Assembly (NCBI GenBank): GCA_021850835.1
Contig: JAJZKS010000035.1
Span: 1 to 10,852, forward strand
Direction: 5' to 3'
Length of the DNA: 10,852 nucleotides
Origin: Thermoplasmata archaeon
GTDB lineage: Archaea; Thermoplasmatota; Thermoplasmata; Thermoplasmatales; Thermoplasmataceae
Shown here: piece after piece, positions 5,414-10,852 of the stretch
Layout of the letters: the number at the start of each line of letters is the position of its first letter
How positions within the stretch are numbered: position 1 is the stretch's first letter
Translations under genes and position numbers: made by a program
Notes under the pieces: model-generated
The model's input: the letters and a program-made list of their open reading frames with translations, nothing else
Database searches by the model: none
Told to the model about the DNA's origin: nothing

Positions 5414-6174
5414 CTGCATTTTTTTGTGAATTTTTCAGCAAAAGCAGCCTCATTGTGGTTTAAAGCTGCAGGGATCACCACAGCGGCTGGAAATTCTGCG
5501 AAACGGGCAAGGATGATATTAGAAACTGAGTCATAAATAAGCCTCTCCCCTTCCTGGGATACCCGTGACAGCGAGAAGACTTTGCTTTGATCATTGAGGA
5601 AATCAAAGCCATAACGCTCTTCCATCTGAAGTATGGTCTCGAGGGCTTCGTGCGGGAACATGGTCCTGCCATCTTTAAGGTCAAGGAGAAGAATGGTATG
5701 CTGGTTCAGTGAAAGGTTGGCTGCAATTTTTTCTGCGACACTTTTGGGCAGGAAATTATCCTGAGGGAATGGCACTGAAACAGGCGGCCCCATCCTGTAG
5801 GGAAATAGACCGATCTTCCCTGGGATCACTGATATAATGGAAGCATTTTCAAAAATGGCCACTTCTATCCCTGCATCAAGGGCGTCAGCGCGCAGCTGGT
5901 TGTGGGTCGTCGCGGAAAGCGGATCACCCGTGACTATTACTGAAACCTTCTGGTAAGCGGAAAGGCGGATAATTTCCTCTTGGCTTTCCACAAATTCCCT
6001 GTCAGCGGGAATAACTTCCCTGCCCAGGAGGCCCTCCAGCTCCCTAATTGTACCCTGTGGAGATATTGAAGTATATGTTTCAAAATATACAAGGTCTGAA
6101 AGCTTCAGAACCTCAAACTGTTCCAGCGTAAGGCTTTTGATACCCCTCAGTCCAAGGCCAACCAGGTTCAGCAT
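5401..6174 (-). CDS. dphB: Diphthine synthase (S-adenosylmethionine-dependent methyltransferase)
   Basis: This 257-residue methyltransferase adds methyl groups from S-adenosylmethionine to the amino-carboxypropyl-histidine of elongation factor 2, the second stage of diphthamide synthesis. The fold is the tetrapyrrole-methylase type. Family signatures are LNLVGLGLRGIKSLTL at the N-terminus (2-17), VTGDPLSATTH (81-91), IPGKIGLFPYRMGPPVSVPF (117-136) and the C-terminal VVIPAALNHNEAAF. Length is normal. ATG 6174 lies 10 bp after the enolase stop, so the gene is probably carried on the enolase transcript. Its TAG stop (5403-5401) lies inside the convergent regulator gene, giving a 13-bp tail-to-tail overlap. 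Diphthamide is found only in archaea and eukaryotes, which supports the archaeal assignment. Confidence 0.95.
   Translation of the reverse strand: MLNLVGLGLRGIKSLTLEQFEVLKLSDLVYFETYTSISPQGTIRELEGLLGREVIPADREFVESQEEIIRLSAYQKVSVIVTGDPLSATTHNQLRADALDAGIEVAIFENASIISVIPGKIGLFPYRMGPPVSVPFPQDNFLPKSVAEKIAANLSLNQHTILLLDLKDGRTMFPHEALETILQMEERYGFDFLNDQSKVFSLSRVSQEGERLIYDSVSNIILARFAEFPAAVVIPAALNHNEAAFAEKFTKKCSYFR
5419..5435 (+). terminator. T-rich terminator of the hsp20 operon
   Basis: Six bases after the regulator stop (5411-5413) the plus strand has T7, GTGAA, then T5, a typical archaeal T-tract terminator. It lies within the 3' coding end of the convergent dphB gene, where it encodes Lys/Phe-rich residues. 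Confidence 0.5.
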
Positions 6175-6184
6175 TGAAGGTTGC

Positions 6185-7396
6185 CTAAAGGAAATCTTCC
6201 TCTATCCTGATGAGTTCATTGAGTTTGGCCAATCTCTCCCCGCCAATAGTTCCGGTCTTGATGAACTCAGCGCCGAACGCAACAGAAAGGTGTGCAATGA
6301 AATCGTCGGTTGTCTCTCCGCTCCTATGCGAAACCGTCCTGCTCATTCCGGCCTCAGTGGCCATTTTAACAGCCTCAACGGTACTCGAAAGGGTGCCTAT
6401 CTGGTTCACCTTGATGAGTATCCCGCTTGTGGACTTGAGTTCTATTCCTTTCCTGAGCCTCTGGGGGTTTGTTGTGTATAGATCATCCCCAACAACTACA
6501 CCATTCTTGCCGACTTTTCTTGTGACCTCGGCAAATCCCTCATAGTCGGTATCTTCCATCGGGTCTTCATTGAAATAAAAGCCAAGCTCATTGGAAAAGG
6601 ATGCTGCAAAATCAATCTGCTGGTCACGAGTTTTAACCTCCTTCTTGTAGTGGTACTTTCCATCCTTGAAATATTCCGTCGCCGCAAAGTCCACGCCAAG
6701 CAGTATCTTCACCTTGTGTTCACTGGACATTTCCTTTACTGCCTGTTTTATAATTTCCACCGCCTCTAGGTCGTCTATGCTGGCTGTCCATGCCCTTTCG
6801 TCGCCAACCCCGACGCTCACTCCCTTCAGCTTGTCAGACAGCAGCTCGCCAATTCTTCTGTGGACCCTGGTATTCACGAATGCAGATTCCATGAAAGTCT
6901 TTCCCTGGGTCGAAACAAGGAACTCCTGTATTGTAGTTCCGTTTCTGGAGTGCCGGCCACCGCCAATTACGTTTCCCATTGGTCTGGGCAGGCTCCTTGA
7001 AAACATTCCTCCTACATACTTGTAAAGTGGAATGTCCAGGGCCTGTGATACTGCCTTTGCGTTTGCAACCGAAATTGCGGTTGCCATGTTCCCCCCAAGG
7101 TTTGAAAGGTATTCCGAGCCGTCAAGTTCTCTTAGTATGGCATCCAGTCCCTGCTGGTCCAGTGCATTGAAACCTAGAATTCTGTTCTTTACGTTCTTTT
7201 CAAAGAACTTTATTGACTCATCCGGCCCCCCCTTGGGAAAAGCCTGCATTTCAGTTGCCCCTGTGCTAGCGCCGGATGGCGAGGAGCAGACTCCTGTGGA
7301 ATATTCAAGGTCCACGGTCGCTTCGACCGTGAAGTTTCCCCTTGAATCAATGACTTTCCTTGCCCTTACATCTACAATAGGAATGTGAGACAACAT
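6185..7396 (-). CDS. eno: Enolase (phosphopyruvate hydratase)
   Basis: This 403-residue enzyme interconverts 2-phosphoglycerate and phosphoenolpyruvate in glycolysis/gluconeogenesis. The conserved residues are in place. The mobile loop SGASTG is at 41-46 and His149 lies in [15 protein letters not shown]. Mg ligands are Asp236, Glu277 and Asp304. Catalytic Lys329 ([10 protein letters not shown]) and the [10 protein letters not shown] block (356-365) follow. Glu200 matches the second catalytic acid, but the usual GDEGGFAP motif reads GDERAWTAS here, a notable change in the active-site wall. It is shorter than typical bacterial enolases (about 430). ATG 7396 lies about 30 bp after a TATA-like stretch and has no Shine-Dalgarno, so it is probably leaderless. 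A second ATG at 7400 is out of frame. dphB follows 10 bp downstream. Confidence 0.95.
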   Translation of the reverse strand: MLSHIPIVDVRARKVIDSRGNFTVEATVDLEYSTGVCSSPSGASTGATEMQAFPKGGPDESIKFFEKNVKNRILGFNALDQQGLDAILRELDGSEYLSNLGGNMATAISVANAKAVSQALDIPLYKYVGGMFSRSLPRPMGNVIGGGRHSRNGTTIQEFLVSTQGKTFMESAFVNTRVHRRIGELLSDKLKGVSVGVGDERAWTASIDDLEAVEIIKQAVKEMSSEHKVKILLGVDFAATEYFKDGKYHYKKEVKTRDQQIDFAASFSNELGFYFNEDPMEDTDYEGFAEVTRKVGKNGVVVGDDLYTTNPQRLRKGIELKSTSGILIKVNQIGTLSSTVEAVKMATEAGMSRTVSHRSGETTDDFIAHLSVAFGAEFIKTGTIGGERLAKLNELIRIEEDFL

Positions 7397-7420
7397 GCAT
7401 TTATGAAATGTGCATAAGGT

Positions 7421-7431
7421 TTAATTTATTT
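7421..7431 (-). promoter_or_regulatory. Candidate enolase promoter
   Basis: On the minus strand this reads AAATAAATTAA, centred about 30 bp before ATG 7396 and overlapping the stop codon of the upstream gene (7428-7426). The spacing suits a leaderless enolase transcript. Confidence 0.4.
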
Positions 7432-7953
7432 TTTCACCTGAGACAAATTGTCCCTGTAACGCCTGCAGAAAGTATTGTAATTGTTCTTGTAATCTTCCCA
7501 GAGCCTCCTGTATTCATCATTTATTTCGCCAATAACCTTAGCAGGCACACCTGCTGCAATACTTCCATCCGGTATCTCAAACCTGTTCCTTACAACAGCC
7601 CCTTCCGCTATGGCAGCCCAGGTTCCAACATTGGCAAAATCAGAAATGGTTGAGTTCATGCCGATGACCGCCCAGTCGTTTATTGTTGGAGTATGTATAA
7701 CAGACAAATGCCCCAGAGTTACATGTTTTCCAATTGTTGTCTTCTCTCCTGGCCTAGCGTGGATCACAACATTGTCTTCCACTGCGGTATAATCACCAAC
7801 TTCTATCTCGCCGTAATCTCCTCTAACAACTGCACCTGGCCCAATCCAGACTTCCTTTCCTATTCTAACGTTGCCAATAATGACAGCCGATGGGAAAACA
7901 TATGCCGATTCGTCCAGAACAGGCACCCTTCCTTCAAATTCATACAGTGGCAT
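7426..7953 (-). CDS. Gamma-carbonic-anhydrase-like hexapeptide-repeat protein
   Basis: This 175-residue protein has a left-handed beta-helix made of imperfect hexapeptide repeats from about residue 12 to 140 (for example VIIGNVRIGKEVWIGPGAVV, 24-43), then a charged C-terminal helix. The three zinc-ligand histidines of gamma-class carbonic anhydrases are present: His65 (VVIHAR), His82 and His87 (LGHLSVIH). Arg44 and Asp46 of the RGD motif are also present. At the place of the catalytic Asn-Val-Gln-Asp of Methanosarcina Cam the sequence is Ala-Val-Glu-Asp (57-60), so hydration activity is not assured. Alternatives are a related acyl-carrier or metal-binding hexapeptide protein (PaaY/YrdA type). 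It forms a trimer in the family. It lies between the kinase and enolase, each apparently with its own leaderless-type promoter. A GTGATC ribosome-binding element precedes ATG 7953 by 8 bases. Confidence 0.85.
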   Translation of the reverse strand: MPLYEFEGRVPVLDESAYVFPSAVIIGNVRIGKEVWIGPGAVVRGDYGEIEVGDYTAVEDNVVIHARPGEKTTIGKHVTLGHLSVIHTPTINDWAVIGMNSTISDFANVGTWAAIAEGAVVRNRFEIPDGSIAAGVPAKVIGEINDEYRRLWEDYKNNYNTFCRRYRDNLSQVKK

Positions 7954-7968
7954 AAAAGAAGGATCACT

Positions 7969-7988
7969 AATGATTTAATGAAATCATT
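7969..7988. repeat. Inverted repeat AATGATTT-AATG-AAATCATT at the kinase/carbonic-anhydrase junction
   Basis: Perfect 8-bp arms with a 4-base loop span the kinase stop codon (7986-7984) and the expected TATA position of the downstream gene. It can form a weak A/U-rich hairpin in the transcript or serve as a protein site. The TTTCATTAAATC part (minus strand, 7974-7985) is centred 27 bp before ATG 7953 and may be the TATA box of that gene. Confidence 0.4.
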
Positions 7989-8868
7989 GGGATAAGATCT
8001 TCAGCATCTGGTCCCCGGTTTTCCTGAAATCTTGGAAAGGACCGGAAATAGCCTCGGCCGATACAATAGATCCCAACTCTATGGCTTTTTCCATTCCGAG
8101 ATTCCGCCATAGTGCGAAATACATGCCGGCACGAAATGCATCTCCTGCTCCAATGGTTTCATATGGATTCTTAACCTCTTTTGCCGGAAAATGCTGGCTT
8201 TTGCGATCATGGAAATATGTGGAGCCCTTGTCTCCCCTCGTCACAATGAGTTCCCGGCAGTGATGGTAAAGTTCCCCATTCCCTATCCCTAAAATATCTT
8301 CCGCCTTGGCTGATTCGGATTCGTTGAGTATGGTCAGGTAAGACAGCTGCAGCATTTTTCCCAAGGTTTCACTATCATACCTGTAGTTTATTTCCTGGCC
8401 GGGATCGAATACTATCCTGGAGCCAGTGCACTTCCTGCTGATAGAAATATAGTCATTTGGCAATCCGGTTCCAAAGTGCACGTACTGGTATCCTTCAGGA
8501 TCAAGGGAAATCCGGCTTTCAAGGGGTCCGTTCATTGGCCCCTGGTAGAAATAGTAAATCTGGTCTTCCCCGTTGGAGGCCGCGTACCCGATAGGACCCA
8601 GATCTTCGCTGTCGACGAAAAGATGGGATGTGTCAGCACCTATTTCACTGAGGAATTTGATGTATTTATCGTGAGATTTTCCTGATACCGCAGAAAAAAG
8701 GTGAAATGGAAACCCCAGCCTGGCACCGATCATTGCAAGGTTCCCAGCAGTACCGCCAAAGCTTTCCTTTAACTTGTTGATTGCGACTGAGCCTTTTGCA
8801 GGAAAGAAATCCACATTCATTGTCACATCAATGGCAACGTGGCCGAATATCGCCAGAAAATTTTTCAT
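7984..8868 (-). CDS. PfkB/ribokinase-family carbohydrate or nucleoside kinase
   Basis: This 294-residue kinase is expected to transfer phosphate from ATP to a sugar or nucleoside. Family motifs are ESFGGTAGNLA (35-45, PfkB signature 1, substrate side), FDPGQE (154-159), VTRGDKGS (209-216, nucleotide binding) and ETIGAGDAFRAG (237-248, PfkB signature 2). Asp243 is the catalytic base and GAG the anion hole. The normal DTTGAGD reads ETIGAGD, a mild variation. GGTAGN is typical of archaeal ribokinase/nucleoside-kinase members. From memory, Thermoplasma has a structurally solved ribokinase-like protein near enolase, but I cannot verify that here. Substrate is unassigned: ribose, adenosine or another nucleoside, or a sugar acid. 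The start ATG 8868 fits a TATA box 24 bp upstream and the family N-terminus (LAIFGHVAIDV). Confidence 0.88.
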   Translation of the reverse strand: MKNFLAIFGHVAIDVTMNVDFFPAKGSVAINKLKESFGGTAGNLAMIGARLGFPFHLFSAVSGKSHDKYIKFLSEIGADTSHLFVDSEDLGPIGYAASNGEDQIYYFYQGPMNGPLESRISLDPEGYQYVHFGTGLPNDYISISRKCTGSRIVFDPGQEINYRYDSETLGKMLQLSYLTILNESESAKAEDILGIGNGELYHHCRELIVTRGDKGSTYFHDRKSQHFPAKEVKNPYETIGAGDAFRAGMYFALWRNLGMEKAIELGSIVSAEAISGPFQDFRKTGDQMLKILSQ

Positions 8869-8886
8869 CGCCGTAATATGGAGCTT

Positions 8887-8898
8887 GAAATATAAAGG
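8887..8898 (-). promoter_or_regulatory. Candidate promoter of the PfkB-family kinase (CCTTTATATTTC)
   Basis: A TTTATATT TATA-like box on the minus strand is centred about 24 bp before ATG 8868 and sits directly after the stop codon of the upstream gene (8901-8899). No Shine-Dalgarno is seen, so leaderless transcription is likely. Confidence 0.55.
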
Positions 8899-9339
8899 TT
8901 ATATGGATATTTCGACCCTTGCCATCCTTGTAAAAACTACTCCGTCCAATTCAATCGCCCTTTCAGGAATGGGGATCACCTTTTCTGCCTTCAGAAGTCC
9001 ATGGCAGAGACTCTCGAACTCCAGAAGATCCTCATGGTTTGAGTAAACCACCATTATGTTCTTTGTGGAACTCGATATGCCGATTTCCTCCTGTGCCTTC
9101 GAAATCTGCTTCTCCCCGGAAATAAGCATTAGGAATGCGGACTCGGGGCGCTTTATCTTTTCAGAATAGCTGATGAGACGTTTTGCCCTTTCGTATGCAA
9201 CTGATACCTGTTCTATGCTTATGATCTTGTCCGCATCAATTACGGAAAAAAAATCATTGTGGCTGGCTCCGAGAAAGCCCCTGATTGATGAGAGGCAATC
9301 CCACGCCAGCAGTTTATAGTATTTTACTTCAGGCAACAT
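8899..9339 (-). CDS. cgi121: KEOPS complex subunit Cgi121
   Basis: This 146-residue protein matches the Cgi121/TPRKB family: N-terminal [20 protein letters not shown] (5-24), a helix [20 protein letters not shown] and the core [20 protein letters not shown], followed by a beta strand NIMVVYSN. In KEOPS, which makes the universal threonyl-carbamoyl adenosine at tRNA position 37, Cgi121 binds the Bud32 kinase and helps tRNA docking. The start is taken at ATG 9339 because residues before it, encoded inside lonB, do not fit the family and are low-complexity (Arg/Ser-rich). The gene overlaps the 3' end of lonB by 11 bp, with no strong Shine-Dalgarno, so its translation is probably coupled to lonB. 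No other KEOPS gene is in the window. Confidence 0.82.
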   Translation of the reverse strand: MLPEVKYYKLLAWDCLSSIRGFLGASHNDFFSVIDADKIISIEQVSVAYERAKRLISYSEKIKRPESAFLMLISGEKQISKAQEEIGISSSTKNIMVVYSNHEDLLEFESLCHGLLKAEKVIPIPERAIELDGVVFTRMARVEISI

Positions 9340-10852
9340 TTGTGCCGGGCCTTGTGCCCTGTTTCCCGCCACCAAACATCTTCGAGTTGAGGAAATCCGC
9401 AACCGATGAGAGGAACTTCTGCTTCTCAGGGCTTGCAATGAGTGCATTGTCCCACACTTCCCTGATATCTGTTGCCGCAATTATGTCAATCTTGCCTTCA
9501 TGGGCCTGGTCAAGAACGATATCCCCATAATTGGCAGCAGGAACGATAACTCTCTTCATTCCAGCTTCTATTGCAGCCTCAACCTTTGCAGTAACCCCTC
9601 CAACTGGAAGGACTGCACCCCTTACGCTAAGGGATCCGGTCATGGCCACAGTCTGGTCGATCGGTATGTTCTCAATTGCAGATATCACGGCGGTTGCAAT
9701 AGAAACGCTTGCAGAATCCCCTTCTACACCTTCATATGTTCCAATGAACTGGATGTGGATATCAAGATCCGATATGTCTTTCCCACTGAGTTTCTTGAAC
9801 ACGGCCGACACGTTCTGGACAGCTTCTTTTGCTATTTCTCCAAGTTTGCCGGTAGCTACCACTACACCATTTCCCTTGTGCTGTGCAGGAGTAACTTCTG
9901 CAACTATTGGCATCACGATTCCAGTGTAGTCTGCCATTCCCGTGTTTGCACCTACCACAGCTAAACCGTTAACCATCCCAACCTGTGAACCTTCACTCCT
10001 GAATGTCTGGTAGGTCTTCCTTATCTGTATAGATCTGTCAGCAACCTGCTGCTCCAGCGGCTTGCTCAGTGCCTTTGCAGCCACTACCTGTCTAGCAGAA
10101 ACTACATCTGTCTTTTCAGTAATGGCGATATCTCCAGCAACCCTGATAAGTCCACCAAGCTCCCTTAGCCTCAGGGTGAGTTTTCCTTTTCTACCTGATC
10201 TCTTCTGGGCTTCCTTTATGATCTCTGTTACTGCCCCGATGTCGAAGTGCGGGATCTTTTTGTCCTTGAGTATTTCCTGGGCAATGAATTGAACGAGCTT
10301 GTGCCTGTTCTCATCATTGTCTTCCATTGTATCGTTAACGTATACCTCGTATCCGTATCCCCTTATCCTTGACCTGAGTGCAGGATGTATTCCCTGTACT
10401 GCGTCCAGGTTTCCCGCAGCAACTAGAACAAAATCGCAAGGAACAGGTTCTGTCTGGACCATAGCGCCTGCGCTCCTTTCACTCTGCCCCGAAATGGAAA
10501 ATTTCTTCTCCTGCATTGCTGTAAGGAGGGCTTGCTGACTTTCCGGCCTCAGCAGGTTCATTTCATCAACGAAAAGAACACCTTTGTGTGCCTTGTGAAT
10601 GTTGCCTGACTCTACCCTGTCGTGTGCAGGAGTTTCCAGCCCACCTGACTGGAATGGATCATGCCTTACGTCTCCCAAAAGGGCACCGGAGTGTGCGCCA
10701 GTGGAATCGATGAACGGGGGCTTGTCTGATGGAGAATGCGTCACGAGCAATTTTGGCACCAGTGCGCGTTCCATCCTCATTCCGGGGTTAAGGGCCATTA
10801 TCATGTATATGAATAAGGCAGCGAATATTGCAAGAAATGCTATTGTATAGTT
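9329..10852 (-). CDS. lonB: Archaeal membrane-anchored Lon protease LonB (N-terminal part beyond window)
   Basis: The last 507 residues are visible and the frame runs off the right edge. At the edge a hydrophobic segment, [19 protein letters not shown], is the membrane span that archaeal LonB carries between Walker A and Walker B; Walker A itself is outside. From the ATG at 10804, the AAA+ part shows Walker [10 protein letters not shown] (75-83), sensor-1 AAGN and an arginine finger region LRSRIRG (143-149). The C-terminal protease domain has the Ser-Lys dyad: Ser364 in EGDSAS and Lys407 in [14 protein letters not shown]. The enzyme degrades misfolded and regulatory proteins at the inner face of the membrane. 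Methionines inside the visible part (for example 10804) are not the true start. It is followed by cgi121 with an 11-bp overlap. Confidence 0.95.
   Translation of the reverse strand, partial: NYTIAFLAIFAALFIYMIMALNPGMRMERALVPKLLVTHSPSDKPPFIDSTGAHSGALLGDVRHDPFQSGGLETPAHDRVESGNIHKAHKGVLFVDEMNLLRPESQQALLTAMQEKKFSISGQSERSAGAMVQTEPVPCDFVLVAAGNLDAVQGIHPALRSRIRGYGYEVYVNDTMEDNDENRHKLVQFIAQEILKDKKIPHFDIGAVTEIIKEAQKRSGRKGKLTLRLRELGGLIRVAGDIAITEKTDVVSARQVVAAKALSKPLEQQVADRSIQIRKTYQTFRSEGSQVGMVNGLAVVGANTGMADYTGIVMPIVAEVTPAQHKGNGVVVATGKLGEIAKEAVQNVSAVFKKLSGKDISDLDIHIQFIGTYEGVEGDSASVSIATAVISAIENIPIDQTVAMTGSLSVRGAVLPVGGVTAKVEAAIEAGMKRVIVPAANYGDIVLDQAHEGKIDIIAATDIREVWDNALIASPEKQKFLSSVADFLNSKMFGGGKQGTRPGTNVA

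Noticed and set aside
9340..9480. 47-residue N-terminal extension of Cgi121 inside lonB
   Set aside because: The extension is Arg/Ser-rich, lies fully in lonB coding sequence and precedes the family's normal N-terminus, which starts at Met 9339.
1..10852. tRNA, rRNA, CRISPR array, insertion sequence or attachment site
   Set aside because: No cloverleaf, regularly spaced direct repeats, transposase motifs or terminal repeats were seen on reading both strands; no search tool was run.

Overview
The window looks like a piece of a euryarchaeal chromosome, most likely from a Thermoplasmatales-type organism. The evidence is a diphthine synthase (archaeal/eukaryotic diphthamide pathway), a membrane-anchored archaeal LonB protease, a KEOPS Cgi121 subunit, A/T-rich TATA-like boxes about 24-27 bp before start codons (leaderless promoters), and AGG/AGA-rich arginine codons. 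Base composition looks mid-40s %GC by eye. The lineage call is an inference from gene content and style; no species is claimed. The window is gene-dense, and no stretch over 300 bases lacks a gene.

Left part (1-4051, minus strand): a complete succinate dehydrogenase operon transcribed leftward in the order sdhA (flavoprotein), sdhB (iron-sulfur), sdhC and sdhD (membrane anchors), with overlapping or near-touching genes. After a 198-bp gap with its own promoter signals comes the N-terminal part of a second, different Sdh/Frd-type flavoprotein, cut by the left window edge. The organism therefore carries two distinct covalent-FAD type dehydrogenase flavoproteins side by side.

Middle (4052-5413, plus strand): divergent from sdhA is a two-gene heat-shock operon. 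It holds an Hsp20 small heat-shock protein followed 9 bp later by a winged-helix regulator with a coiled coil, resembling the Pyrococcus heat-shock repressor Phr in layout. A striking set of nested palindromes built on GTTG-N-CAAC sits at the predicted transcription start of hsp20, just before a strong Shine-Dalgarno sequence. It is probably the operator of the downstream regulator, which would make the operon autoregulated. This is the most interesting regulatory element in the window.

Right part (5401-10852, minus strand): a leftward cluster of LonB protease (N-terminus beyond the right edge), Cgi121 (overlapping lonB by 11 bp), a PfkB/ribokinase-family sugar or nucleoside kinase, a gamma-carbonic-anhydrase-like hexapeptide protein, enolase and diphthine synthase DphB. 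The kinase, the carbonic-anhydrase-like gene and enolase each show a TATA-like box placed for leaderless transcription; dphB follows enolase by 10 bp and is probably co-transcribed. DphB and the heat-shock regulator converge and overlap by 13 bp at their 3' ends.

Most of the window is core energy metabolism, glycolysis, translation-factor/tRNA modification and protein quality control. No mobile element, CRISPR array, tRNA or rRNA was seen.
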